From positions 43,209,159 to 43,273,158 of the forward strand of contig NC_087064.1 of assembly GCF_963678635.1 (NCBI RefSeq): a stretch of DNA of 64,000 nucleotides, read 5' to 3'. The notes beneath the pieces were generated by a model. The model searched no databases. It was not told the DNA's origin and worked only from the letters and a program-made list of their open reading frames with translations. Each line of letters starts with the position of its first letter. The first letter of the stretch is position 1. Positions 45,224-57,615 of the stretch are shown in pieces. The DNA comes from Symsagittifera roscoffensis. Taxonomy: Eukaryota; Xenacoelomorpha; Acoela; Convolutidae. The translations under genes and the position numbers were made by a program.

Positions 45224-45380
45224 CGATTGAACTGTATATCTAGTGGGATACAAAAAAAATCTAATCAAAAATCCCAAAGAAAAACTTCAATTTTACTTTT
45301 TTTGTTTAAAAATTTTGGCCTAAGTGTTATTGAATAGATCATTTCATCGAATGAGATATTTGACGTCAAATTTTTCCCAA

Positions 45381-48300
45381 TCATCTTCTACTTCCTCCGC
45401 TGGACCGCGATGAGGTTCGACTCCCGCCCGCTCCACCCGAGGCACGACGTTGCGATCCGGCGCTACCTGTAGCCGGTCCCAGCGGTGCATCTCCAAACCC
45501 GATCTGAACTGGTTTCGGTGACACGGTTGCTTTCGGAGATGTCAGACCTCCGGATCGAGCCCCAGCGTCTGACCGAGCTGAGCTTGCTTGCGACGATGCT
45601 CGGCTGCTGGAAGCGGAACCCGGAGGAACTTCTAGTCCGGCTTGTTTGAACATGACTAGAATATCTGCTCCAGCTGCTGGCGCTGAATTGATTATGTCGC
45701 CGAGTTGCTTCATGATATTTCGGTTGAAGTCTCTCAGTTCACGAAGCTCAAAGTCTCGCTCCTCGATCGTTTGGGAGCTGGACTGTTTGCTCTGACGCAA
45801 AGACCTTGCCTCTCGTGAAACGACCTTAGTCGCTCTTTGGATTTTGTCCTGCTGTTCGATCATTTCCTGTTGAACCATCGCAAGTCGTTTCGCCTTTTCA
45901 TCGTTCAGGGCGGACATCGAGTGGCTTTCATTCTGAATTCGTTCCATCGTTGCTTGCATACTTTGCAAATCATTTTGAATCTCGCGCAGTTGTCGTCTTT
46001 TGTATTTCATTTTATCTAGGGCAGCTTTTTGTTGCTGTTCCAATTTGTCCTTATCCTCGACCATTTCGCTGGTATCTTTCACAGTGTTGAAACTTTTTCG
46101 GTAAGTTTCGTTTCTCCCATTTAACAGCCGGAGCGTGTTTTCTAGCGCACGGATTTCCTTCTCGGCTTTTCGGATTTTAGCATCTAATATGTCACCTTTT
46201 CGTTGCAGCTCTTCCTTCTCTTGAGCCGCTTTGATTACGTAATAGGCTGCCGACCGTTCCTCCTCGCCCTCAGGAGGAGCCATTGACGTCATCAGAATTT
46301 CATATCGCTTACGCAACTTGTCAATCTTGGCAATTCGTTCATGCAACTCGACTGAAATGGTTTGACGTTCATCTTCGCCCGCCTTTATCTGGGACTTCAA
46401 CATGTCTTGGTGAACATTTATTTCCTGCAGGCGTTCCTTCAGTGCAGTATCGATCCAAAGTCTTCTTTTTTCTAAGGTCATCACATCGTCCGCTTTCGCG
46501 TTCAGAAGATCACGCAACCTTTTGATCTCAAGTTGTAGCAGACCAACTTCGACCATTTTTTCTTGCTTGCCCTTGTGCAAACTCTTGCATGCTTTGGAAG
46601 AGGTGTCGTTATGCAGATCCAACTCGTCAATTTTTTCAGTCAAGTCCTGCTTTTCTTTATTTCCCAGTTCGTATTCCCGCTTCAGCCGTCGCATATCTTC
46701 GCCCAGTTGTTTCAATTGAGTAGAGAGCAAAGTATGTCGTTGGGTTTTCTCGTTCAATACTTCGTTTAGCTCGTCAACTTTGGCATTCAAAGCTTTCTCC
46801 TCAGCATTTGATTTAACTTCTCCTTGCATGCGCCACAGCCGTCGTTCTAGAGTTTGAATTTGAAAATCTTGGTTATAGACCAACTCTTGTTGTTTCAAAG
46901 TATCGCCGTCAAGTTTTGCGATTCGAGTAGCCAGGTTTTTGGCCGCCGTTTTAGCTCCCGAAATTTCAGCCTCAAGGTCTTTTTCCTTGTTGTTCATGCG
47001 GTACAACTCCTGTTGCTTTTTGAAGTGACCTTCGTGAAGAGCTTGAATGAACTTCGAGAGTTCACTGATGTTTTGCTCCTGTTCTTCCATCATTTTATCC
47101 ATCATGTTTGCTTTTTGTTCAGCTGACAAATTGCCTTCAACTGCAACTGTCATTTTATCCTGAAGTGCTTTTCGCTCTTTTTTCAGACTTTCAATTTTTT
47201 CCGCCATTTTTTCGATTTCTTTTTTCAGAGCCGCAATTGAACTCCGCGTATTTTCCAACTGTGTGCTGGTTTTTTCAACAATGTTTTTCAGCGACTCGAG
47301 CTCGTCAGAAAAATCTTTGCGGCTTTTCTCGACTCCAGCTAATTCGTTTCGCACTCTCGCCACCATTCGGTCTTTCAAAGCTGTCTGCTTTTCTTTTTCC
47401 TCGTTGTTTTCCTGCTCCTGTTGGCTAAACTCTTCTTTTTCGCGAACAATTTGTTCGTTTTCGAAGACGTGGTTCTTAGTTTCAGCAAGTTGAATTGATA
47501 AATCGTTGATGTCCTTGTCTCGTTTTTTCATCAATTCTATCGTCTGCTCCCATTGACCAATCAGATTTTGTCGTTCCAAGTGCGCCTTTCGGAACTCTTC
47601 GGCTGTTTTATCCAGTGCAAGCTGAGAGGTGAGAGTCTCTGTTGTTTCGTTTTCAAGATTTCTTTTCTTGGCCGCCACTTCTTCCGTGAGTTTCTCGATC
47701 TTCAGAGTCGTTTCTTTGATTTTTGACTCGTCCTGCATAAGTAAACTTAAACTTTATATTAGGCCCGAAATTTTCATTAAAATAACAAAGATAGTCAGCA
47801 GGGGCGGATCTAGGATTTTCTCGAGGGGGATCTAGGATTTTTTTAGGTCGATCAAATTGAATTCCGAGCTCTCCCAAAGCACTGAAAAGACTATTCTCTG
47901 CGCCGCTTTTTGAAAATGTTGACCAAAGAATTGCGTTTTTTTGGCGCGCACTCCCCCTTCAAAATTAGTATAAATTGGCTACAAAGGCGCCTTTAGAAAA
48001 TTTTTAGGGTCCGTCAGCCAAAAATGGATATCTCAAAATAGTACAAAGGGGGGACCCTTGGGGTCGGCAGGAGGTTGAATACCTGAAGGAAGGCGTCATC
48101 CCCCCCCCCCCCCCCCCACTAAATCCGCCCCTGATAGTCAGTACTGTTATTAGCAATAGTTTTCTAATGCACTGAAATCTAAAAAATAGAAAAAAAAATC
48201 AAAAAAAGTTGCCAATTTAAAAAAAGTTTCCCCCCTATTTTTTAAGCCAATGAGATAGTGACAGAGAACTGAATTAGATAGTAAGATATGAAAATAGGTA

Positions 48301-50658
48301 ATAATAGCAAAACTAAATCAAACTGATGGGGCTTTCATTATGGGGCGGTCGGGACAATTACACTGAACAATGGTGGGAGAAGAGCTGAGACATGCATAAA
48401 CGTGCGTTTCAGCATATTGGTCGGCAAACATGGTTTCAACATGAAACACAAACAAGAGATCCATTGAAAACATTATTCGAGGCATGAAAACTTTGAAAAA
48501 GAGAAATGATAAGAATGTTGAAATTGTGTAGATTTTAATACCTGCCGGGTGTACTTCTGCAGTGTCATGTAGTCCTCGTCCTTCTTTGCCGCTTCCTCCA
48601 GCCAAGCTTCTAGAGCTTGCTGGTCCCAGTTCAGCTGACCCTAGAAGCAATCAATTAATAGTGTAATTACAAAAATTGCGAAGGATAACCGGCTCTCTTC
48701 CAGTTCCCCCTTTCAAAATACTGAGTTTTAAGTTTGTTTTACGTGTTATTACGGCTAAATGCGTAACGTTACGCTGTAAATTATGAAGAAAAAATCTGTT
48801 CACAGTTGTCGATTTGCTCACCACGCCAAATATCATTGCATTATGGCAATGTTAAATAAGCTTTTCAAATTTGAATTTGAAAGGGGGGATCTGGAAAAGA
48901 ACCGAATAATCTATTAGATTTAGTAGAACTGGTAAATTGCCAACGTGAGACACGGTCAGACCAAAGATAGCCTGCAGATAAAGTTCAAATATATTTGTGC
49001 TAAAAAGGCTGCTCTCCACTCCCCTCTTTGTTTCTATCCGAAAACTATATATACAAAAGCTTATTCAAAATGATATTCGGCTCTTATCCCGTTCCTTTTT
49101 ATATGTAATTTAATAAGGGGCTTAGCTCTTTTCCATTTCCTTCTTCTTTCAATTTCCATTTTTCACAACTACTCTAACAGTGTCATTATTCACGGGAAAA
49201 AATCACGGTGAACAGATTTAAAATTGTGAACAGATTTGTTCGTCAAACTTTTGTTTCGTAAGATAACGCGTTTGGCGATAAATACAGAAGGTAAAAAAAG
49301 AAGGTGGAACGTGGAAATTCAGAAGGTGGAAAAAATGGAAGAGAGGGAGGCATAGGAATCTGGGAAACAAAATGAAAAAATCAGAAAAACAATCTTATCC
49401 CAAAAAAACGTAAAATGTCACGTAACTTCGAGCATTAAGAACAAATCTAATCACGATAGATTAGTTTGCTCAATATGCCAAATTTGCTCTTATTTCGTCC
49501 AGTGTAATTAGATAACGTGAATTTTCATAACAATCGAACAAATTGAACAGAATTAAGAGAATTAAGTCTGAGGGCCAAAAATGTTTTCATGGACTCTTTT
49601 TCCTCCCCCTCCCCTACCTAAAAAAAATAAAACTTTTGTTCCTTTGCGTCGGTGTCATTAGGCCATGACAAACATAATTGGTCATCATAATTACCTTTGT
49701 AGAACCACTCGTTACACGATGGTTCTACTCGTTACACTCGATGCTCGTGTGATTTGGGAAAAACATAAAAAAGGCCGTGTCATGGCTTAAATAGTCGGTA
49801 AGCCAATTTTTGTAACAATCAGACAATATGAGCGAAATCTTACTTTGTAAAATTTTGCAGGTGGGTGGGGGAGCAAGAAGAGCCGCCAAGCTTCAAAATC
49901 TTCATCGTAACCGTACGTTTAGCAAACAGGCAAAACAATTATGAAATTAGAAATTTTGAAAACTGTTTGGAGTGCAAAAAGCCGTATTTCATTTGAGTAT
50001 CGGTCAACCCGAGTGCTAATATCTGCAGCAGCTCTAGTTACCTTGATGTCCTCGATGTCCTGGTTTTTTCTGAAGATGAGGTTCTCCAGACTATTCTTCT
50101 TCTCTTTCAGGTCTGCCAGACTGTCCTCCAATCTCCGGATCTCAGCCGCAATCCTTCCCTGCTCCCGTGTGGCCACATTAGTCAAGTGCTGCTCAGTTTC
50201 CGCCTCATTGCCTGAAAAACAAGCAAAAACTACATTGCCTTAAAATGCAATTCTAAGCTTTTCCCTTGTTTACTCTGACATTGTTTTTTTGAGGTTTGGA
50301 TCATCAAAAATCAATTTAAATTGACCTATCGTAAGTCTTATTTTTTCTAAAGAAAATCAAAAGGGGTCTCCAAAAGTCTTCAGGTTCTTTTAAAGCGCCG
50401 GCAGTTTTCCTACTCACCTCTGGCCTGAGTGAGTGCATTGGTGTGTTGGAACTCCTGCCTCACATTCTTCATGTGCTCCTGTATGGCATATATTCTGTCC
50501 TCGTTCTCCCCCAACTCAGCCTTGAGGCGGGTGAGGAGGGAGGCCTTGGACTGGATGTCTTCTTCCAGTCGCTTGTTCTCCTCATTCGCCACTGGCACTG
50601 AGATGCCCTCGTCCCAGTCCATCTGCGACAGAATGTCACTCGCAACGCTGCTTGGCAT
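45381..50658 (-). CDS. CCDC39: CCDC39, axonemal 96-nm ruler protein (953 aa, four exons)
   Basis: Exons 50658-50418, 50211-50042, 48640-48542 and 47732-45381, with GT..AG introns and matching phases, encode 953 residues (human CCDC39: 941). It is almost wholly coiled coil. Landmarks of the family are in order: the N-terminal [32 protein letters not shown] (exon 3); [19 protein letters not shown] and [29 protein letters not shown]; and [21 protein letters not shown] disordered Ser/Arg/Gly tail follows. With CCDC40 the protein forms the molecular ruler that sets the 96-nm repeat of doublet microtubules and positions inner dynein arms and the nexin-dynein regulatory complex; loss causes ciliary dyskinesia in vertebrates. 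Notably, the last exon carries 82% of the protein, whereas vertebrate genes have many exons. Intron 3 contains a hAT-like MITE. The gene appears intact. Confidence 0.96.
47799..48133. mobile_element. hAT-like MITE in CCDC39 intron 3
   Basis: 335 bp with terminal inverted repeats CAGGGGCGGATCTAG and CTAAATCCGCCCCTG, and a perfect 8 bp target duplication ATAGTCAG (47791-47798 and 48134-48141). The 8 bp duplication and CAGGG ends fit the hAT superfamily. No coding capacity; a long poly-C run lies near its right end. Confidence 0.92.
48735..48855. repeat. Dispersed repeat in CCDC39 intron 2 (related copy at 54475-54590)
   Basis: Shares ACGTG.TATTACGGCTAAATGCGT, GT.ACG.TGTAA.TATGAAGAA, TCTGTT and the ATCAT..CA.TATG.CAA.GTTG end with 54475-54590. 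Related fragments seem to recur near 49420-49520 and 52150-52300. The rest of intron 2 (48856-50041) holds nothing else that I recognise. Confidence 0.45.
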
Positions 50659-51096
50659 GACTCAACGCTTCTGTTGTTGCTTTAATATTCTTGATTTTGG
50701 ATGTGTAAATCTTTTTTTATAGAAGGTTTGAGAAAGTCTACCGTTGAGCTCTTTGCAATCTGTTTGTTTTCAGGAAGTTTCCAGTGATGTATAAGGCAGC
50801 CCTTGATCTGGAAGGAATCGATTAAATTGATTCAAGTTAAACTCTTAAAATATGTTGTTTTGGCTATTCAGTCTAGCTGCTGAACGTAGAGCAATGCATT
50901 TTGATTATACATTGAAAGCCTTCTTGTCGTTATTTAAAATTTGCAGGTGCTCTTGATCGTTGAAAAAAAAGATTTTATATAAAAGCACGTGCAAATTTTT
51001 CGCAGGTAGAAAACACCGAACCGAACACACGTAAAAAAAATTATTGCAACAATCAGCAAAACGATTGAATATTGGTATTAGTATTGTTACATGAGG
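50659..51096. other. Region upstream of CCDC39
   Basis: Presumptive promoter and 5' UTR of CCDC39 (reading left from 50658). No core element could be identified with confidence. Confidence 0.35.
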
Positions 51097-51600
51097 TTCC
51101 GACTGCACTTTAAAGTCTATGGAGCAGTAATAACATGAAAAAATTAAAAGTAATAAAATAAAACAAAACTTTTTAAATTTGAGATTTTTTGAAAAAATCA
51201 TCCTCCACACGCCATATAAAGTGCGAAGTGATAGATTTCGCTCCTAAAAAAATCAATTATGAAAAATAAGCTTCCTTCAACCAATTTTGAACGATTTATA
51301 AGAGGGACTAAATCTCCACCTATGCGGTAATAGCGCGAAATATATCGCGCGTCAATTGTCCCAAATTAGCCAAAACAGGTAAAATATTTTTTCAAAAGTA
51401 AGCTCAGAACAACGATACCTTCTAAATGATAGGGAAAAAAATTGTCAAAAATGGTTAGTTAAAAAGTAAATTCTTGTTTGAAGAAAAAAACCATTCATCT
51501 CAAACCTTCCAGCTGAAATATTCCGTTACTTTCGTCACGAAAGTAGGAAAAACAAGACTGCTTGCATAAGGGCAACTCTCTGAAAATTCAGACTGTCCAT
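51097..51600 (-). mobile_element. Helitron-like hairpin-ended repeat, copy D plus a partial copy
   Basis: 51097-51549 is an inverted copy truncated at its CTTG end. It keeps CTATGGAGCAGTAATAAC and ends with the TTCCGTTACTTTCG hairpin. Directly after it, 51552-51600 restarts the same family (CAAGACTGCTTGCATAAGGGC), so two copies were joined head to tail. Confidence 0.55.
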
Positions 51601-53415
51601 AAACTGGTCTTTGGTTAATGAAAAATTGACAAACTATAAAGCTTGATCTGAAAATCAAGAATCGTAATGGAAACAAAAACCATAATTAGACTGCCTCATT
51701 TGAATTTGGAACGATTTTGTGTCGTGGGATAATTCTCCAAGCGTAAATAATGCGCGTTAAGTGTTTAGCATCAAAGTATTGCAGCGGTCTTATATATACG
51801 TTAGTCTATTATTGAACCTTTCGCAGCAGTGTCTTAGAACGAAAAATCGAGTGTCAAGCGCGCCCCATCTGGGATCACGAAGTTCCATAGATTGAGCCCT
51901 TTTGAGGGAAACATCTTTGAGAATTGGTCTGAATAAAAAAGATCACCCCTATCATATAAGTTCCTTACTTCGAAAGTCGGAAAAAAGCAAAGGAGAGCAG
52001 TTTGTTCAAAAAAGGAATTGTTGAATTTTCGGCTCTTTGCACCACCTACCCTCCCACATTGTAATTTCAGCAAATGCGTGATCATATTAAATGCGTGATC
52101 ACACCATGCAATGTATGAAGAAACAATTTGTTCACAAGAGATAGTGGCTCTTTTTCAATTCCCCCCTTTTGATTTTTCCTGAAATTCGATGTAGATAAAG
52201 TCTATGTAAAATGACTTTTCATGTCAAAAACTACAACAAAACGTTTCAGCGTGAACAGGTGAGCAAAACTTGAGTTCATATTTTTCATTCAAAATGCCGT
52301 TCCAAAAATTTTTTGAACAGTTTTTTTTGTAATTTTAGGAAGGAATGTGAAAATGAAAAAGTGCTTTGTTAAATTAGTCACCATGCAAATTTTCATTGCT
52401 CTTTTTTTCCCTCTACGTACTTCACAAAAGCATAAATGTTATGGTGTAACAAGGGGTTTTGTGTGAAAACTAAAATTAATTGTCATAGCCTAACTACTTC
52501 GCCTGCAAACTTTTGTAAAAAACGGAAAATAAGAACAAAAGTTTAATTATAAAAAAATTGCAGGTGGTGGGAAAAAAGCCAATCTCAATAATTACGACAA
52601 AAATTTAGTTTTCCAAACTGAGTTTTGAATGTGAAGCGGAAATTGTAAAATTAACATCGTAAAACCACTAATTACACCATAAAAAGTATGCTCGTGTGAG
52701 TTGGGAGAGGAAAAGGAAAAGAGCTAACGAAAACCTTTTCTTGTAAAATCGTGAGTCTCGTCAATCAGTCTCCGTCACCCCCACTGACATTTTTCTGCGT
52801 CTCTAATTTTTGTTTATGTGGTCCAAAAAATTCGCTGTGACTGCTTTACGCAAAAAATACTGTTTTATACAACAAAAAATGGGCTTGTGCATGGAAAGCG
52901 TGGACTTTGTTCAAGTGGTTTCTTTGTTCGTACAATCTAGAATTTTCTATTTTCACCCATTGAATCCGTTTTGTTTATGGTTTTTGCTAGATGCATGATT
53001 TTACAATTATAATAATAAAGAATTTTCCCTAAAATGAAATATTTCTTCATATCAAATGATATCTAACATCAGTGATCGATGCAAAAACAAACCGAAACAG
53101 CATATAGAATCTTAATTCGGGGAGCAAAGCGGTTTCTCCTAAAGAGCTGGATAGCTCTTCTGTTGTTACTTTTTCTTCACTGTGAATTCTCTTAACTAAA
53201 ACAAACTCCAAGCCAGCAAAAATTAGCTGGAGTGCGTGGAAAAACGCTAAAAATCTGTCAAACTTTGTTGCAAAAATGTTTCCGTTTTCCCATTAAAAAT
53301 CACCACAATATAATGTTCCGATAAATCAGGTTGTTTCAATTTAATGAGAGCTGATTTATGTATACGCTCTTTTCCAGTTTCGCTCCACATTTCAAGTTTT
53401 AATTGTTCTTAGTTG
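51601..53415. other. AT-rich region, no gene seen
   Basis: No coding signal. Parts (about 52080-52300 and 52660-52720) share short stretches with CCDC39 intron 2 (48.7-49.8 kb), suggesting old dispersed repeats. Confidence 0.35.
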
Positions 53416-54464
53416 CCCGGGTTGACCTCCATAGACCAAAAATGCTAATCATACAATTTCATACACTTAGTCTATGGAAAAATCCTAGTCATACAATTTT
53501 CATACATTTTTAAAGTGAGTTTAATCGAATTTCAAAGGTACTTTATAGTTGTTTTGGTATCGAAATTGGTCTCTTCATAAAAAAATTCTTCATATATGGA
53601 AATTGTATGATTAGCATTTTTTTAAAAATGTTTGTGAAAAAAATGCTTTGAACAATCAATTCAACTGCTGGCAAAACATTTAAGCGTTTTTTGGGCTGCT
53701 ACAACTGAAATCTTTGACTTTTTTTAATTTTGTTTTCTGAAAAAAAAAACACTAGTCATACAATTATCATATATGGAAATTATATGACTAGCATTTTTTT
53801 GATGGCGACGACAAAATTTTTTTTTTCGTTTTTTTTTCAACCGCAAACTGATTTTTTTATTCAAACAAACAATTTTTGAAAAAAAATTTTGCATGCAAAC
53901 TTTAATTTTTTGTGTGTATAACGTAGTCCTGGATATACTAATATTGGATTTTTTTCCTTTTCTCTTCATTACTTTTTTCAAAAAGGCTAAAAAACTCCTC
54001 TTACTTTTGTATGACAAGTCTTTGTATGCTTTGATCAATGTCTGGTAATTTAAAAATTCAAATTTTAGAAATAATCATCTTTGAAAATTATTGCCAAAAT
54101 TTAAAAATTCATTACTTTCGTTATATTATTTGTGTGAGACAGAAGTAACAATTATCAGGCTGTTTCCAATGCATTTTTAATGCGAGACGGCCAAACCTTT
54201 GGTTACTGCGTTTGAGTAATCAAGGTTTATGTCATTTGTGTTCGGTAACGAACACAACCAAAAAATTTTGAGAAATTAAAATGTAAAAAATCAAAATTTT
54301 TGGTTTATGGAAAAATGCTAGTCATACAATTTCCATATATGAAAAAATACTAGTCATAGACCTTTCATGCAATTTTTTGTACGTATGGAATTGTATCGAA
54401 AGTGTATGACTATCATGTTTCCATATATGGAAATTGTATGACTAGTATTTTTGGTCATCCCGGG
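53416..54464. mobile_element. Terminal-inverted-repeat element with nested internal inverted motifs
   Basis: Ends CCCGGGTTGACC..CCAAAAATGCTAATCATACAATTTC on the left and, inverted, CCCGGGATGACCAAAAATACTAGTCATACAATTTCC on the right. The subterminal word (ATGGAAATTGTATGACTAGCA) recurs at least five more times inside in both orientations (near 53488, 53596, 53752, 54328, 54380). No transposase seen; no target duplication was identified. Confidence 0.6.
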
Positions 54465-54474
54465 TGTATTACGT

Positions 54475-54590
54475 GTGATTATGGCCAAATGCGTCTTGTT
54501 ACGATGTAAGACATGAAGAACAAACCTGTTTCAGAAAACTAATTTGTTCATCCTGCAATAATCATGACACTATGACAACGTTGAAATATT
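54475..54590. repeat. Dispersed repeat, copy related to 48735-48855
   Basis: See the CCDC39 intron 2 entry. The shared words are TTACGTGTGATTATGGCCAAATG, then TGTAAGACATGAAGAACAAA. Confidence 0.45.
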
Positions 54591-54633
54591 TTTTCAAAGT
54601 TAAGTTCAAGTTTAGAGAAAAATGGAAAAAATC

Positions 54634-54827
54634 TATGTATGAGACGTACTGTTTTGGGCAAAATTCAACTCTTTGGATCCCAGTTCTTTTCTCTTTTTTC
54701 AAATATTATAAAACTCCCCAAAACCCCTTTACTTTGAATCTGCAAAAAAATGTTAAAAACTAAAAATTAGGCTGGCAATGGAACCAAAAGATTTTTCAAC
54801 CCTTTCAAACGGTAATATTTTTCATTT
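54634..54827. repeat. Dispersed repeat also present at 56444-56633
   Basis: Nearly the same ~190 bp in the same order at both sites: TATGAGACGTACTGTTTTGG, GGATCCCA, AAAACTCCCCAAA, GGCTGGCAATGGA and CCTTTCAAACGGTAATATTT, with small indels. Confidence 0.8.
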
Positions 54828-54989
54828 GAAATACTGTTGATATATTGAAACCTGAAAGTCTGCACGAACATGTATGAATTAAGTCAGGCATGTAAACAGC
54901 TAAAACTCGCAATGGCAGTGTAGTTATAATGGACTTTTTTGTATTCGATGATTTAAATCATTGATAATTTTTATTTAATTAAACAAAAA

Positions 54990-55190
54990 ACTGAGCAAAT
55001 ACACAAAAAGTAACTACAAGATTGTCTTCACGCACGCACGCTTGCTCGCACGTCTATGCGCACACGCGCGTTGGCTACTATCTAGAACCCGTTTGCGTGC
55101 GCGCAAATGGGTTCCAGGCAGAAGCCAATGCGTGTGCGTGCATCTACGTGCGTGCGTTTATGTAATTACGCTTTTGTGTATTTGTTGAGT
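54990..55190. mobile_element. CG-rich palindromic MITE-like element
   Basis: A near-palindrome of ~200 bp. The AT-rich arm ends (54990-55010, 55171-55190) are complementary, as are the inner CACGCACGCACGC and GTGCGTGCGT arms, GCGCACACGCGCGTTGGCT with its partner, and AACCCGTTTGCG around the centre. Alternating purine-pyrimidine CG/CA runs stand out in AT-rich surroundings. Confidence 0.7.
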
Positions 55191-55958
55191 TACTTATACA
55201 GTATTGAAGCGTTCTTGAAATGTTCTATAGCTCCTAAATTTTGTAAAACTATGAATGTACATACATTTTCTTAATTTTCACCTTTTTTTCAAATCAGAAG
55301 CGGAATTTTCACTAAAAAAGCAACCACAAAATATATGGGCTGTTGTTGAAAACCCGGATCCGGTAAGTTGAATTTCGCCCGGTTTTACTGCTCAATAGTG
55401 TTCATCAAAACACAGATAAAACCCAAATAAAAGTTCTAAGCAAGAGTGCTCTTATCATAGGCAAAAACCTTGAATGCTTTTGCTTGAATGCCCCCGTAAA
55501 GTATGTTGAAGTTTTTCTTTGCAGATTAACGATGAAATTTTCAAATGTTTCTTCATTTTTCAAACTATAATATCCCACACACCCAATGGCAAGAACAACT
55601 ATTCGGTTTTATAGGAAAATTTTTTTTTCCAGGCTATACGAATATCAAAATATTTGAACGTTTATTGAAATTTGGACTGCAATTGCACGCTTTGTTCTTC
55701 TTAAATATATATTTTTGCAGTATGTTCAGCTTATGAAAATTCAGCTTATAGGAGCTGATTATAGTTAATTAAAATTATTAGCTATTTCAAAAACTAGAAT
55801 TTTAGTGAAAAAAGAATCCAAAACATTAAAATCGTTGTTGTAAGATTTATGTTGTGTGAGTTTTTTGTAACCTAAGTGAAGTATTATTTTTTACCAAAAA
55901 CCTAAGCTCGGTGCTTGACGGCATACCAAAACTTTATTTTTTTTTTGCGTCCTTCCTT
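55191..55958. other. AT-rich spacer, nothing recognised
   Basis: No coding signal or defined repeat. Confidence 0.3.
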
Positions 55959-57125
55959 AACTTTTAAAAAATGATTCAATAGAAAACACAAAGTTTTTAG
56001 TATAATGCATAAGCAATAGAGCATATAATGGTTAAAACTATTCAGACGTATTTTTCTAGAGTTTTTGTGCAACTTTTTCGAATGAACGTTTAAGTAAAAA
56101 AGTGCAGATTCAATGATTATTTCCAAAGATTTTTCCGTGTCTCACTGAAATTTTATGAACCTTAATCAATTATTTAAAACTTTCATATTCTGTCTCAGCA
56201 AATTCAAAACCAATCGATTACAAGTAATTAAAAATAAGTATATTTTTTGTTAAAAAACAATTCATTTTTAATCAAATTGTAGTCGATTGTTCTCAACTTT
56301 TCGTTTTCTTCGTTTTTTTTTAAACAATCTTGAACAGTTTTAGTCTTTTATATTGGTTTGTAATTTAATTTAATTGTCATGTTTTGTGAACTCCTTTCAA
56401 TTCATCATAATCACCGTAATATCCATTTAATCATTTGTTGTCTCATGTATGAGACGTACTGTTTTGGGCAAAATTCAACTCTTCGGATCCCAAATTTTTT
56501 CTCTTTTTATTATAAAACTCCCCAAAGCCCCTTTATTTTGAATCTGCAAAAAAAATTTGTTAAAAACTAAAACTTAGGCTGGCAATGGATCCAAAAGAAT
56601 TTTCAACCCTTTCAAACGGTAATATTTTTCAAACGGTAACTTTTAAAAAATGATTAAATAGAAAACACAAAGTTTTTAGTATAATGCATAAGCAATAGAG
56701 CATATAATGGTTGAAACTATTCAGACGTATTTTTCTAGAGTTTTTGTGCAACTTTTTCGAATGAACGTTTAAGTAAAAAAGTGCAGATTCAATGATTATT
56801 TCCAAATACTTTTTCCGTGTCTCACTGAAATTTCATGAACCTTAATCAATTATTTGAAACTTTCATATTCTGTCTCTGCAAATTCAAAACCAATCGATTA
56901 CAAGTAATTAAAAATAAGTATATTTTTTGTTAAAAAACAATTCATTTTTAATCAAATTGTTGCCGTTTGTTCTCAATTTTTCGTTTTCTTCGTTTTTTTT
57001 AAACAATCTTGAACAGTTTTAGTCTTTTATATTGGTTTGTAATTTAATTTAATTGTCATGTTTTTTGAACTCCTTTCAATTCATCATAATCACCGTAATA
57101 TCCATTTAATCATTTGTTGTCTCAT
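55959..57125. repeat. 488 bp tandem duplication split by a dispersed repeat
   Basis: Copy 1 (55959-56446) and copy 2 (56638-57125) are both 488 bp and nearly identical, starting AACTTTTAAAAAATGATT and ending CATTTGTTGTCTCAT. The 191 bp between them is the repeat shared with 54634-54827. Confidence 0.9.
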
Positions 57126-57615
57126 AAAACTAACATTTTCCTACATTCAAAAACGTTTTTATAATATGCTACCTTTTCTGTTATTTTTTTTGGGGTATGT
57201 GTGGGGGTGAAGTAAAATGCGGAAGGATGGGGAGCTTCATTTTTGCATCATATCGATTATAGGGATAATGAACTTATTCGATCGTTTGCAGAAAGCTGAA
57301 AAAAATGGATGAACATCTCGAAAAATATACATGATTTTTATTGATTTTATCTAAAGAAATATGATTTTAAAAAAAGGAATTTATTTAAAATCAACAATGA
57401 TTTGTAATCAATTATGAAGGATTAAAATCATCTTTCATTTTTCAAAATAAGCTATTATAATGGATTAAAATCTAAAACGTGGTCTAAATTTGCACAATAA
57501 TCGATCATCTAGACAAAGTTTTAGTCAACAAAAAACCATAAAACCATTTTTTACCCAGGAAATTTTAGCGAGGGTTCAAAATGAATGAGCCATACTAAAA
57601 ATCAATCAGCGCTAC
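57126..57615. other. AT-rich spacer, nothing recognised
   Basis: No coding signal. Contains TTATAATGGATTAAAATC-type words like those at 59.1 kb and 35.9 kb. Confidence 0.3.
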
